In this document: positions 1 through 12,681 of the stretch, in pieces
How positions within the stretch are numbered: position 1 is the stretch's first letter
Layout: each line of letters begins with the position of its first letter
Position numbers and translations under genes: made by a program
From: Aplectana chamaeleonis
Taxonomy: Eukaryota; Nematoda; Chromadorea; Rhabditida; Cosmocercidae
Assembly (NCBI GenBank): GCA_029168955.1
Contig: JAPDOI010000361.1
Coordinates: forward strand, 124,001-188,000
Direction of reading: 5' to 3'
DNA: 64,000 nt
The notes under the pieces: generated by a model
The model's input: the letters and a program-made list of their open reading frames with translations, nothing else
Database searches by the model: none
What the model was told of the DNA's origin: nothing

Positions 1-2819
1 TTTAAATCTTCTTTGCATAGAAGGCCAAGAAGCGATTAGCCAATGTTGCAGAAAGTCAAGGACTAATGTAAACAGTCTCGTGAAAAAGACAGACCGTTCA
101 CTGGAACCTGCCGAGGGTTTTTATGTGCTGTGGTTACCGTGTTTTGTTTTCGTGGTTCCGGAACAAATGCGGATTTCCCCAAAATCGTAGTGGCTTTCAC
201 ATTCCCTGACCGAGAGCTCATAGTTTTCGCAAATTAATTCATGACGGACCTTCTGACAGCCTTATTTACATGCAACTGATGCGTAGAGCCTAGCTCACTC
301 ATATGAGTGCGGGCGGCGCAAGTAGCGGAGCGGTCGATCATGGCAAAATGTAAGTATGATAATGGGATTCGGAGATGATTGGCTAGATGAGCCTAACTTC
401 GCTCGACTAGAATTGGGAAGGGGGGGGGGAGACTATATACATACGGTCTTGAAGGAGGTATTCTATTTGCTCGCAAATTAAGAAAAGGTAGTTAGGCGCG
501 AAAAATTCTGATTAAGCTGGAAAGAGTTGTTTTTCCCTAGGTTCAAAAGAAGTGTTCTGTGAATGTGAGGGCAATTTTTTGCTATCAGATGCGGTTTTCA
601 ATACTTTTACGCGGTTGCATTTTTATCATTTTGCAAAGCGTTAATAGGATAAATTCTAGCTTCGCTCAGCAAGAGGCTAGCTTCCTGCAAAAATCCACAA
701 GAATTATGTAGAGACAATTGAGTGCAGGTGAAAGTGCGCGTGCGAAACAGCGAGTGAAAGGAAAGAGGTGAAAATGAAAGCGGCTGTGAGAATGAGGCCG
801 ATGTGACCGACAAAGACATACTATGTAAAAGTGCGTAAGATGGCGAACACGAGATATGGTTGGATAGTCTATGGCGACGATGGATATAGGACGCGCGAGC
901 GAAGTCAACCGGTCTCCTTTCGGGGCCCTGCGGGACGGTGTATCATCAACGATGGTAAGGCGCGTAGTGGGAGAAGCAAGAAGAAGCGAGCTGATTAGCC
1001 GCCTGATAATCATAGTCAGCGCTGATTACGATCCATGTTCTGCGGCCGGCCATAACGGGTTCTGAGCAACTGACATCACCTCCTCACCTTTGCCGTCTGT
1101 TCATGATGGAAGGAACCCGTCTTGGAGAAGCGCTGATTCACATGCTGGTTTATTTTCAAAACTTGAGACTGGGAGCTCATACATGCCGCCAACATAGATT
1201 TGTACTTTTGCTGAATTGTCTGTGTATGATATCTTGTCAACACACCGAGATACACAGAAAAGAAAACGGAGGGCTGACACTCCCGGAAAACCTAACAGAT
1301 TTTCCATCAGCAACGGCAAGCTTGAGGTACTTAACCGTATTTTGCCTCCAAGCTTCCCATGCGAGACGACATTTATAAGATTTTGATAGACTTTGTTTGA
1401 AAAACCCGCGCCTTTTCATTATTCACAAGCTGATTGTTTTCGCGGGGGGGGGTGAGAGCTTCTATATCTATCCGGAATTTGGGTTCTCAAAAACAGGTGT
1501 ACTGAAAGCTAAAGCAATTCCATGATCTGTGCGGTTCTTAAGGCAGTTTTGGAATCTGCTATCTTCAAAGATGACCAAATTTGGCGTTTGTTCTAAAAAA
1601 CCAGAAATATCTCAATTGAAGTCTGAAAGTGTAGAGGTGCGATCAATCAGTCTTGTTGGTAAATAACTGTGTCGGCACTACCAAGCAAAAGAGGCTGTTA
1701 CATCCTCAAAGGCAGTGCTCACGATGAAAATCCGTATTTTAGTTTTCGATGTTTTTGAGTAGCTAAGTCCACGAAATAGGAGCTCATAGGGGAAACTCCC
1801 CACAGAACACTCAAATACCGGGAAAAAAACGTTTGAAAGCACTGTTCACGATGAACTCCGTCCTTGAGTTTTCTTTGAAAATCAATGGCGGTGGCCTTCA
1901 GAAGCACACCAGTGTCGAAAAAACAGATCCGAAAGCCTTCCCAGAGCCAAAAAACGGTTTTGAAGTTAATCCCAGTGGGCAAGTCCGGCCCCCTTGGGTC
2001 TAGTTGTTGTCGTCCACGCCGACACGTCTCTATCACTGCAAAGGTTTGACCTGCGATCATCGGCAGTGGTTATTCATTGGAAGAGAAATTAGATTTCAGA
2101 ATTAGTTGAGGAAAACTTCCGGAAATTTTCTTCAGGCGAAAAGCTTTCCACTTCACAGAGTAGTTTGATGAAACCACAGCTGATAATCGCAGGTCGACGC
2201 GTGGCAGTGTCGGTATCGATACCAACAACTAGATCCAAGGAGGCCGGACTTGCCCACTGGGATAATCTTCAAAACCGTTTTTTGCCTCTTGAAATGCGTT
2301 TAGATACGTTTTTTCAACACAGTTCTCCTTCTGAGAGCTACGAAAAATGTTCTCATTAAAGGCTCGAGTACGAAGTTCATCTTGAACTGTGCCTTTAAGG
2401 AAATCGCTGAAAAGGTTGTCTGTGCTTGTTTGCGTGTTTCGGAGAATGCAGACAATGCGTCAAACCTGACGTCAGTGAAATGGTTTCGCGCTTCAAAAAC
2501 CTAAGGTAAGCGGCTTTGCTTTTTGTTTCCTGAACGGAAAATTCTTTAGAAAGAAGAGGGGCTATTTTACATGCTGGAATGTTAGAACCTTTCGCGACAA
2601 AGAATATTCGAAAATTCGGTGCCTTATCCTACGGTAAAACGGTCGCCGAAAACTGTTATAGGACGTGGGAGGGATGGCCCATTGGGTTGGCTGTCCCAGG
2701 AGATTTCCACCCACTTCCCGGCAGTTTTTCATCGCACTTCCGTTCTCAATTTTTTCGGAGGGACACAGAGCTTACATCTTGCCAAAAAAACGGGCCGCTT
2801 TTTCACCGTGAACACTGCC
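1..2819. other. Gene-poor repeat-rich flank
   Basis: No supportable gene. Fragments of inverted-repeat families (GGCAGTGCTCACGATG at about 1712, AGCACTGTTCACGATG at 1838) and one copy of a dispersed GGAGCGGTCGATCATGGCAA word at about 327, also seen near 30510 (inverted) and 54175. The short frames here have no recognisable protein content. Confidence 0.6.
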
Positions 2820-3315
2820 TTTAAAGGCAGTAGTCACGATGAGAATCGTTTCTCTGCTTCCCCGCCTATCTTGAAGGCGGTCCCATGCTGATTCCAATAA
2901 TGTTTTTGGAATCGTACAGACCCTTCTAGGAACGGAGTTATGGTCCATCAAATATTGAGCTAGGGAAGCACGGTGGACGAGTTGTCCGAGGCTTGTAACT
3001 TCCTTCTTTTGCAGCCGATGTGTGCCAGCTGACCTGAGTAAAGAGAGAAGTTGAGATTGAAGGGAGGAACGGGGCTATTGAACGGAAACCATCGCTCATC
3101 TAACGATCTCGAGCATTCATTTGTTCACGTCGGTGGGCGTGGAATGTGCATCTGGGGTGCGACGAGCTGACGGGTGTCCAACTTTGGGGCCGTACGGGAC
3201 CGTCCCGAGCTCACTTTTCTTTGTTTTTTCAACGTTAGGGTTGCGCTAGGCTCCGCAGCTGCCGATCTCCACTAAAAAATCAGACATGGTTTTTATCGTG
3301 GACACTGCCTTCAAA
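2820..3315. mobile_element. Short inverted-repeat element, family A copy 1
   Basis: Family A is a 490-bp element with ends TTTAAAGGCAGTGTTCACGA and, inverted, ATCGTGGACACTGCCTTTAA. Internal landmarks are CATGGTGGACGAGTTGTCCG, CACGTCGGTGGGCGTGGAA and TCCAACTTTGGGGCCGTA. No coding sequence. Other full copies: 13127-13617, 21725-22217 and 55126-55616. Copy 1 directly abuts another element end on its left. Confidence 0.88.
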
Positions 3316-3639
3316 GGCACAGTCCAACCTCAGAATTGATTTCTCGTTTTTCTGCCCATCTTGGAGAAAATTTCACGCTGATCACAATGGTGTCTCCAAA
3401 ATCGCCTAAAACCTGCTAAGATCAAAGGTATGGCCCCTCAAAAATTTTATTAATTTGAATTGCTAGAAGTTCGCGGACGAGTTGTCTCGAGCCTGTATTT
3501 TCTCGTTAATCGCAGCCATCGCTCTTAAGCATTCCACAAAATAAAGTCAGATCAAAAACTAATTGAAGAATAGAGATTTTGAATGAAATCGTCTCTTCCC
3601 TATTGATGTCAAAACTACTACATTTGAGCAGTGCAAGTC

Positions 3640-5785
3640 ATAAGACGAAGCGAGGGGCTCAACCTCTCCAGAGGATTGACATGACAAGTCTCAGAGATGA
3701 AGAGTGCAGAAGGAATTTTCGACAACGCGTTTCTATTTACATCGGAGTACGGACTAAGAAGAAACTTTGCGACGCGGGTTCTTTTGTCAAGTGCATCCAG
3801 GACGATTCGAAAGAGGCACTCCCGGTTGTACAGCCTAAGAAGAAATTCGCCTACGTCTCAGAAGAAACAAAATCTACCTACAACAGAGTATGTGCTCTCC
3901 GAACTGCAGGAAACCTCGTGGAGGAGAAGCGTCTGAGGAGGAAGTTGCGTCGGCAGCTTCAAAGAGACCGCGAACGAGAGTGGACGTGTAGAGCTAAGGA
4001 GTTTGAGAAGGCTTGGGAGGAGAAGAATCCGAGGAAAGCCTACACGTTGTTACGACAGTATAGCGGCAAGATGGAGAGATGTTCTGCTGTCCTCAACACT
4101 ACCAATGGAGTTGCAGTTGGTGATGCGACGCTGCCAATATGGAAGGATTACTTCAGTTCACTACTGAATCGTCCAGCGCCATCAGCACCTGAGCTCCCGC
4201 ATGTTCAGAGAGCACAGTACGATGTCAGTGAGGAACCGCCGACTGAGTCTGAAGTCTTGGATTGTGTCCGGAAAATGAAGTATGGAAAGGCTGGTGGAGA
4301 CGACAACATCACTGCTGAAATGCTCAAAGCTCTTCCTCCGTCTGGGATTCGTGAAATGACCAACACCATCCGTGCCATATGGATGAGCAAAAGGATACCC
4401 GATTCGTGGCGACATGCGATCATCGTACCTCTTCACAAGAAGCTATCCGTCACGGATCCTAAGATTTACAGAGGAATCTCTCTACTTCGTGTCATGTACA
4501 AGGTTTTAGAACGTATCATTCTCGAGCGACTTATCAAACATCGTGAAGGAACGACCAGAGAGGAGCAAGCCGGTTTTCGACCTGGAAGATCGACCATCGA
4601 CCAAGTGTTCGTCGTGAGAAGAGTAATTGAATCGTGACAGCGGTATTCGAAGCCATTACAGCTTGCTTTTTTGGACTTTGAAGCCGCGTTCGACTCTCCT
4701 CATCGTGATCGATTGCTCAATGCTCTGCGAGCAGATGGAGTCCCGGAAATGTATGTTAGGTTAATCGAGGACATGAACAAAGGAACAACAGCAGCAGTTC
4801 GTACACCTGTCGAATTTACGTCAGCTTTCGAGGTGAAAACAGGAGTAAGGCAAGAAGCCGTAGCAGGACCTTTTCTTTTCAACTTCGCCGTTGATGACAT
4901 CATGCGTAGAGTTGCAGAACAGTTTCCTGTGGATGTGATCCTAACACCATCAGTACGCTCCCTTGTCGACCTGGAGTACGCCGACGACATTGTGCTATTG
5001 GCTGAAGACAACGCAAAACTGCAAAGGATTGTGAACCTCGTTTCGAAGTATGCCGCAGCCTATGGACTTCGTCTTTGTCCCGACAAATGCAAGCAGATGT
5101 GGGTCTTTCAGAGGCCTTCAACTGGAGTTTGTGTGGACGGACAAATTCTCTAACCAAGTGTTTGTGGTCTACCACCATCGCGAAGGAAGTCAAGTTGCGC
5201 GTCTACCTATCCGCTATTCGCCCTATCATGATGTACGGATCGGAGACGTGGGCAGCACCGAAGACGCAGATGGAAAGGTTGGATTGCACGGAGAGGAAGC
5301 TTTTCAGGCGTTTGCTTGGATATTTCTGGCCGTGTGTATGCCATAACGAAGACCTTTACAAGGAAATCGACGCAGTACATCAACGCTTGACACGAGGGAG
5401 GTGCCAGAATCTCCTAACGCCATCTCAAGCAGCAATGGACAGTCGACTTCGACTGCTCGGGCATATACCAAGAAGAAAACAACACGCTTAAAGAATGCTT
5501 CCAAATCCTGTCTGGAAACGGCCACATGGGCGTAGGCGAAAGTTCTGGACGGATGTGGTTAAGGAGGATTTGAAGTCACTCGGCATCGAAAGACAGTTCA
5601 GTCGCGATGTTTCGTTTCGCAGGACATGGAATAGTGACAGCTGGATGGAATGTGTTCAAATTGTGGCTGAAGACCGTGAAAAATGGACACGGCTGACTAC
5701 TAGGACGGCACACCTCGGTGAAGATGCGGAATGACCGCGTCAGGCGGAAGCCAACCGATTAAGTCAAGTAAGTCATGGGTAAAAT
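3640..5785 (+). mobile_element. RTE-type non-LTR retrotransposon, 5'-truncated and decayed copy
   Basis: The copy starts inside the end of the endonuclease region and runs to the 3' tail with AAGTCAAGTAAGTCA repeats. Reverse transcriptase motifs are present: GGDDNITAEMLK, SWRHAIIVPLHKK, YRGISLLRV, EEQAGFRPGRSTIDQVF, motif A LDFEAAFDSPHRD, GVRQEAVAGPFLFN, and motif C YADDIVLL. An in-frame TGA separates RVIES from QRYSKP at about 4635, and roughly 109 bp present in the copy at 25.9-30.3 kb are deleted at 5144. After that deletion the C-terminal frame (YLSAIRPIMMYGSETW) is shifted. AAGTCAT flanks both ends and may be a target duplication, blurred by the tail repeat. Not functional. Confidence 0.93.
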
Positions 5786-6090
5786 TGGACGAGCTATGTC
5801 CGCGCGGTTGAAATAGCGAATACTAACGACAAAACGGTTGAGATAGCGAAGTCGATAGACTCTTACAGTCTGTACCAGAACACTCACCTTGTTGGAAGCA
5901 TCAAGAACCAGCCAGAGTGACCGTATCCGTAAATTAAGGGGGCGGAGCTGTTGAGGCTCATGGGCGGGGTTGTCGAAAATTTTCGACTTGCACTGCTCAA
6001 ATGTAGTAGTTTTGACTCGTTTTTGACGCTTCCACCGGCATGGGCGTTCTACTAGGGGCCAAGAAACGTAGTTATTTCAACACCTTCTTC
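5778..6090. repeat. Dispersed 0.31-kb repeat D (also 20757-21090)
   Basis: Shared landmarks: GCGCGGTTGAAA, ACAAAACGGTTGAGA, GTTGTCGAAA and TTTTCGACTTG, GACGCTTCCA and GGCATG. The first copy begins where the truncated RTE copy ends, so the RTE element may have inserted at its left edge. Confidence 0.75.
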
Positions 6091-7048
6091 GAGCGTATCT
6101 GCTGCCTTCGAGAATTCGGTAGGTTGCGCGCCATTGGTAATCTGCGCGTCCATTGAGAATCGTTGCACTGCCCCTTAGATAGTCTCTCCAAGAGCTGAGG
6201 CCACTTCTATTCGATTATTATTTTTCCACTATCCTACGCTGCTATTTATTCCCTTTCTCATACCCCGCTGCTATTGCTCTTCTTCTCCTACTGTTGTTTA
6301 CGGGTATGTTTTGTTAGTAATATCATTGATGAATTCTCAAATGATCGGTGTAATTGTTTTAGAGCATTTATTGCGTTTGTTCTTGTGTTTCCTTTGTTTC
6401 CATGTTTACGGTTTTCCCATTTTGAGTCATAGCAGTGTTTTTCTCCGATGAAAGTAAACAAAGATGATTCAAAGAACTTTCCACCGAAAATAGAAGTGCT
6501 ATCCTCCACAAAAATCGTAATTCTCATCAAGGATGTCGCGAGTGGCGCTCCCGATGCTGTTCCCTCCGTCTGTCATGCGCTCTCTTGCTGTTTCTAACCT
6601 CCGCTCCGCACCAGCACGCGTAGCAACCATGAGAATTTCGCGGTGTTAAGCCTGTACTTAGGGCTTACAAAGTCTATGTTAGAGCAATAGCAGAAAGTGG
6701 TACAGCAGTATTTTTCCTCACAAGAAAGATGATATACTGATGATTGAAAGAGTGCGGAATAATTCCTCAAGGAAGCTCATTTTGCAATACAATAGCTTTT
6801 CTCCACCGGAGTACCAAGGTCATGAATCAGGAACAAAGTTCTCGATATGAGTTCGTTGTCCTCACGAAGGGCGGTAACAGATGTTTGTTTTGTTTTCTGA
6901 ATGTTGTCCGGTAAAATTAAAATCAACACTCCAGAGTTCTATAAACTCGTTCCCTTAAGAACAATGGGAATGCAGTTTAAATATGGTATTCGAGATCAAA
7001 AGCTTACACGAAAGCTCATTCTTTCACTGTCAGGGCTGGTTCGAAATA
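6091..7048. other. No gene seen
   Basis: Contains a dispersed word block (TAACCTCCGCTCCGCACC at 6597) repeated at 11640 in a similar 130-bp context. Otherwise unremarkable AT-rich sequence. Confidence 0.55.
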
Positions 7049-7766
7049 TTAGGTTGATGCAAAGTTTTCGGACTTCTCACGACTTTGAAAAAAAAACATT
7101 TATTTCAAAAACAAACAAGGCTCACCCAACAAAATAATTTCCATCACATTCAAGGATCCTTCGCCACCGATTGGGCAGATCATGAATTCCCGGCGCGTAG
7201 AACTCTGGCTGTTTCGAGTCGAAGTATTCTTCTAAGGCCATTTTGACTTCGTCATCGTTAGTGAACTGTTTTCCACCCAGGAAGTGCTGCATCGAGCGGA
7301 ACAGATGGTAGTCGGAAGGGGCAAGATTTGGGCTATATGAAGGGTGAGAAAGAACTTCCCAGCCCAGGTCCAACAGTTTCTGTTCGCCTTCTTCACGACG
7401 ATGCTTAGTCACACGTATCTCGGATAACCCGACAGAAACGGCTGAACCTGTAGTTGAAAGTTCTTCCTCACCCTCCACATAGCCCACATCTTGCCCCTTC
7501 CGACTACCATCTGTTCCGCTCGATGCAGCACTTCCTGGGTGGAAAACAGTTCACTAACGATGACGAAGTCAAAATGGCCTTAGAAGATTACTTTGACTCG
7601 AAACAACCAGAGCTCTACGTGTCGGGGATTCACGATCTGCCCAATCGGTGGCGAAAGATCCTTGAATGTGATGAAAATTATTTTGTTGGGTAAGCCTTGC
7701 TTGTTTTTGAAATAAATGTTTTTATTCAAAGTCGTGAGAAGTTCGGAAACTTTTGCATTAACCTAA
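7049..7766. mobile_element. Mariner-derived palindromic (foldback) element
   Basis: Two copies of the 3' end of a mariner transposase gene lie head to head: minus strand 7125-7370 (GWEVLSHPSYSPNLAPSDYH, FRSMQHFLGGKQF) and plus strand 7460-7690 with the same text. Both outer ends carry the same terminal word TTAGGTTGATGCAAAGTTTT (TTAGGTTAATGC on the right) and are flanked by TA, the mariner target duplication. The central 150 bp are single-copy transposase sequence belonging to the left arm. The element has no complete transposase. Confidence 0.9.
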
Positions 7767-7920
7767 TATGTACATATGTTGCATAAAAAATGCTATCATC
7801 TCTTATCTCACCAATTTTGAACCATTCAAGAAGTTTACCAAGAAAGTATTGTTGGATTGAGTGTTGCTGCTTCATTGTTTGTGAAATCGTTTTTTTTGGT
7901 TGGTTTGTTCATTTGTGAGG

Positions 7921-8229
7921 ACCACGGATGAGCGGAATAAAAACATGAAAATTCGGAAATCGGTTTTCGGGTTTAGGAACAAAAAATTTTCCTCCGGTTT
8001 CGGAAATCGGGCGCGAAACGTCTGAAAATGCGCGAAAATGTGGTTTTCGGAACGAGAAACGCGAGAAATTTCAGAAATCGTCTCTTATGTTTTTCCGTCT
8101 CAGATGACCCGATATTTTTCGCATTCCTAAGCACTTTCTTGCGGTTTTCGAAATGCGCTACGCTGAATGCCAAAAATACGCGAAACTGCGGGTTTCGGAA
8201 CGTGAAACGCGGAACTCCGCTCATCCCTG
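7921..8229. mobile_element. 0.3-kb inverted-repeat element with GGATGAGCGGA ends
   Basis: The left end CCACGGATGAGCGGA is inverted at the right end (TCCGCTCATCCCTGG). The interior is built from diverged repeats of CGCGAAAxTG, TTTCGGAACG and GAAACGCG, which explains overlapping open frames on both strands. Confidence 0.75.
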
Positions 8230-8532
8230 GTAAGGACCAGGCATGTGCGAAAAACTTTGAAACCGAAAAAACCGAAAAACGAAAAAATTTCGGTTTTGAA
8301 TCCGGAAAATTTCGAAAAAAAACCGAAAAAAATGTCTTTCGAAACGTCTCATTTTTGTTATTGCATATCTTTGATTGGAAAAACGTGACAACTTGATCGA
8401 AGTGCTTCGAATAATGACAGAATTGTGTTTTCTTGGTTACACAAAAGCATACCCAATCAACGTATCAATGTGAGGAATTTCACCCTGGTCGCAGTATCGA
8501 ATACTGACAAAGTTGTAGCGTTGAACACCTTC

Positions 8533-10020
8533 TTAAAAGCAGTGTTCACGATAAATTTCACTTCCGATATCTTCACTGTTTACGGAAGGTCTGGTGCCCT
8601 ATATAGCAAGGCATGCTCAAAAAGGACACGAAAGACGCGTTTTTGAGCAAAAATAGGCCCTCTCTTGTTTAAGTTGATTTTTGAGCGTGGAGGAATTGAC
8701 CGCTAGAAGGATGACGCCTATCAGTGCAATGAAGCGATCAGCTCACTTATCAGCTTTTCCTTGACTTGATCATTCCTGTAATTTGAGTCTTCATTTGCTC
8801 ATTTCGAGGGGCGGATCTGGGGCACCAGGCGTGTCTGGGGCACCAAAACGCTTGTTTGGTGCCGTTATTTTGCCGCTCCTGGCTCGTTTTCTACCGTTCT
8901 TTCGACACTGGGAGCCTAGGATCATTCTCGCCTATCATTTCACTGTGGATAGTCAACGAGGATGATCATCGCGAACGCTGCCTTTGAATTCTTATTGTAA
9001 ACTTTTTGTTTAAAGCTGCGGTAGTTCTCTGCACAATCATGCCCACACTTTTCCACGTTTTTGATCAAAACTGTGGGCTCGAAGGTCGTCCCTAACTTTA
9101 TAAAAAAACGGAATTCGTAGAACTTGAAAATTGTGCACAAGTCATAGATCAAAACGCAACAAACGTTGTACAAAGACGAACATCAATAATTCTTTCACAC
9201 TCTTGCGTAAATTTCTTGTGTTGTCATGTTGAATTTCAGTCTGAGCGATTGCGTTGTGGTCAACACTGACCAGTAGCGCAGTCTCTCTGCGCTATTGGAT
9301 GTTAATGTCCGCGACGCAACCACACGCATTGAGTTGTGGTGTCTACACATGGTTACGCTCAACCACTTTCGCTGGATGGAACTATACATCATGCCGTTCG
9401 CCTAAGAAAACTTTTATCCGCAGTTTTTTTAGGTATGTATTGAAAGAGGGAGCAGAAAAAAATTAGGTTGACTTCCGCTGAAAAATTGTGAGCCCTAAAA
9501 AAGCGATTTTTGACGTCTTTTTCATGAACATCTCCAACGGAAACAAATTTCTTGACCTCAAAGCAGTGCTCACAATAAATCGCACTTTTGATATCTATTC
9601 CGTTTACGGAAGCTCTGGTGCCCTATACAGCAAGGCATGCTTGAAGAGAGCACGAAAACCGTGTTTTGGTGCTAAAAGAGGTCCGCATTTGCTTACGTTG
9701 GCTTTTGAACGTGGAAGAATTTACCGCTATGAAGGATAATAACTATCAATGCAATCAAGCGGTTTAGATCGCTCATCAGTGCTTCCTTGACTTGACTACT
9801 TCATTTTATCGCAGCCTCAAGTGTTCATTTCTTTACGTCTAGGGGCGGAGAGGGGACATAAGGCGTTTCGGTGACCTCAGAACCCCTGTTTGCATCCGTT
9901 ATTCCGCCATTCCTAGCTATTTTTAAACCACTTCTTCGACACTGAGAGAATAGAGTTCTTCTCGCCTATTATTTTACTGCGAAAAGTCATCGAGAATGAT
10001 TGTCGTGACTGCTGCCTTAG
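8533..10020. mobile_element. Two direct copies of family C element (8533-8988 and 9556-10020)
   Basis: Both begin AAAGCAGTGxTCACxATAAAT, contain GGTGCCCTATAxAGCAAGGC and GCGTTT, and end in a form of TCGCGAACGCTGCCTT. They are 1.02 kb apart in the same orientation and about as diverged from each other as other family members, so this is not a recent tandem duplication. The 570 bp between them hold no gene. Confidence 0.78.
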
Positions 10021-10826
10021 TACCGATGTAGGTTATCAGCTATGCGGAATCGATTAGCGTTATTAGAATGGTGATGTTTCCACCTGTCGAATTTTACACT
10101 TTTGGTTCTCCGAAGGATTATTCTTGAAAATTATGGCCATGCTCAAAAGATGCGCCGTAGTCGTTTTAGTCGGCCGAAAAACAGGAAATCCAAGAAATTT
10201 TGACTCAATCAGTCTAATTGTCATCGAAAGTGATGTAGTAGAAAGAACCGTTGATGCTTTCGGAAGGGCAGATCATACGTTAGCTTCTGCGCGAAATGAA
10301 TCTGAAATCAAATCAAAGACGAGTGTAAACTTGCTGCAGACATCTGTAGGCAGCGAATGATCGACTGCAAGTCGCATCAGAACCGCAAATTTCAGACCGA
10401 AAAAAACCGGAAAAAATTAATCTTTTTAATTTTTTTTTTCGAAATTGATTTTTTTCGCCAAAAATAGCGAAAAACGAAAAAACCGAAAATTCGAAAAAAA
10501 AACGCACACCCCCGGTCAATGGAATTCGTACGAGCCGCTCCTCGTCTTCCTCCGCCTCTGTTTTCAGGGTTTTCTATTCAATTCTTCCCTTGACCTTCCG
10601 TAAACATTTTGTTGATGCTACAGAATAGTTCTGTGGACTGATACATGTTTCTAAAACAAGGTATCAAAGTTGTGTTTGCTCTCGGAATGATGTGAATTTT
10701 TCCACTTGCCACCCTTTTCGTGCCGTCGGTTAACCCCGATGAAGATACGATGGTGTAATAAGTTAACGAGCCTACCAGCCGCGCTACAGAAAAGACTACA
10801 ATCTTTTCGGAACCTGATCCTGCCAT
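10021..10826. other. No gene seen; GAAAAACCG low-complexity stretch
   Basis: 10380-10510 is a run of CCGAAAAA/TTTTTCG words resembling 8240-8340. The remainder shows no coding or repeat signal that I can name. Confidence 0.5.
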
Positions 10827-11110
10827 TTATTCTCTGTTTCTCAATGAAATTTGATTCCGTTCGTCGCTTGCGCGTGCGCTTGTGTGGTGCGTTTCCTCTG
10901 GTTCCCCCCTCACTCCCCACAAGCGCGCTAAGCAACAGTGAATTTGGCTCCGAACCAGAGGCGTATGAAATCTATGCTCTGGTCCCGAGCCAAATTTACT
11001 CTGTTCCCTCGCGTGCCGCTTGTGCGGAGCGAGGGTAGAGACAGCGAGAAAGTATGGGGAGAAGGAGACGCAGCGTACGCGCGCAGACGCACGCGATGAA
11101 CGAGAAAAAA
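10827..11110. repeat. Family F palindromic repeat (also 24430-24610, partly 57285-57415)
   Basis: The two halves are inverted around about 10980, with GAATTTGGCTCCGAACCAGA on one side and GGTCCCGAGCCAAATTTACT on the other. Outer parts hold GCGTACGC/GCAGACGCACGC words. Overlapping frames on both strands are a by-product of the palindrome. Confidence 0.7.
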
Positions 11111-12681
11111 TCACTTGGAAACAGAGGATATATTATGTGAACTATTCGATCACTCTTATTGTGAAATTTCCTGTTCTGGTATTGACTCTGATGGAGATGT
11201 GAGAAGTCCATGTCCGGTCTTTCAGCCTTTTTGGATTATTTGCTTTTTATTATCTAATCATTGATCCTTCCCTCGAATATCAAGCTTTTCAAGGAAAAAC
11301 ATGAGTTTACAAAATTTTAAAATCAAGCAACACAACAGTTTGCATTTTCCCAGACGATAGAAACCGTCCCAGCTGCTCGAAGAGCAAAGTGCGTGCGAAG
11401 AGAGATGGATTTTTTCGTATTTAGTTGAGGTAATCAATCTACATTTATACATTTTCTTTTTTTAGCCGAAAAAAAAATCACGACCACGGTGAAGTTCATC
11501 TTTAGAAAAAAATTTCCACGACGACCACATGTCATCTCCGTTTTCCTTGACATCCTCAGTAAAAAGTCGTAATCCTTATCACTCATGGCGCGAGCGGTGC
11601 TTCTCCCTCCGTTTTTCAAACGCTATCTCGCTGTGTCTAACCTCCGCTCCGCACCTGCACGCGTAGAAACCAGGAAAATTCCACGGTTTTACAGTCTCTA
11701 CGTCCGCGTATGATCCCCAAGGAAAGTTAATTGCAGTCAGAGATAAGCGGACTTGAGATTTTCCAAATTGCTCACTTTTGATACACGTATGAAGGATTTA
11801 GACCGAGATGTTATTGAGGACCCAATCAACGGTTCCATTTCATGCTTACAGAGGAGGTTCAACGTTCGTCCGAAGAAGTGAAAAAAGTAGGCACAAACTT
11901 TTTTGAGTCGAGAGCATTTCTAGCGGATGAAGCTGTATATTTCTACAATGATAACAGAGCCATAATCCTTGGCAACTGCATTACATCGTTTCGCCACTTG
12001 CATAATTTGCAGTCACGGATTAGACGTTCAAAAAATTATGTCAAGTCCCACGCCAAGCCTTTAACTCAGAGGCAGTGTACGCGCAAAAACCCGTGTTCAA
12101 GTTTTTCACTATTTTGCGCATGTAGGTTCACCAGGTTGTGATATATCGCAAAAAGGCCTCCCAAAACACCCAAATTCCGGAGAAAAACTCGCTGGAAATT
12201 TCCGGAGCATTCAGCTTCCTTTTTCCACGTCTGTCCGGTGTGCCTTGTGTAATACACAAATCTCGGAAATGCTGGACGTCTGAAAGGGTTTAGCTCCTGT
12301 AACTTCTTGAGTTGATTATTTCTTTTGGCCTTTTCAGTGTCAGGAATCCTCTTAAAAAGGAAACTTCCGATACACACGTTTGAACGCGAGAATTCCTCGA
12401 ATTAAGAAATATGGAATTTTGGATTTGCACGAGCCTGTTGTGGTGCTTCTGCTCCTCGTGCTAGATCATCGACGGGGGCAACGCTTTTTCAGACCTCGGA
12501 GCGGTTTTCAAGAGCCTAAAGGTGGTATGAATGACTAGAACAGATCTATTCAAACGAAAGTCGACCTCCAGGGCCGATTATCTCATTGACATTCTAATGG
12601 AAGCACCGGATGGTTTTTTGGCGAATTTTATACTGTGCAAGCATAGTTAACGTATTACACCACTTCTCCCATACCTATAAA
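11111..12681. other. No gene seen
   Basis: Short frames only. A pair of GGAATTTC/GAAATTCC-rich words around 12170-12210 and the TAACCTCCGCTCCGCACC block at 11640 are the only repeats noticed. Confidence 0.5.

Noticed and set aside
666..1065. 115-codon minus and 64-codon plus frames
   Set aside because: Low-complexity sequence related to family F repeats; no conserved domain or splice context.
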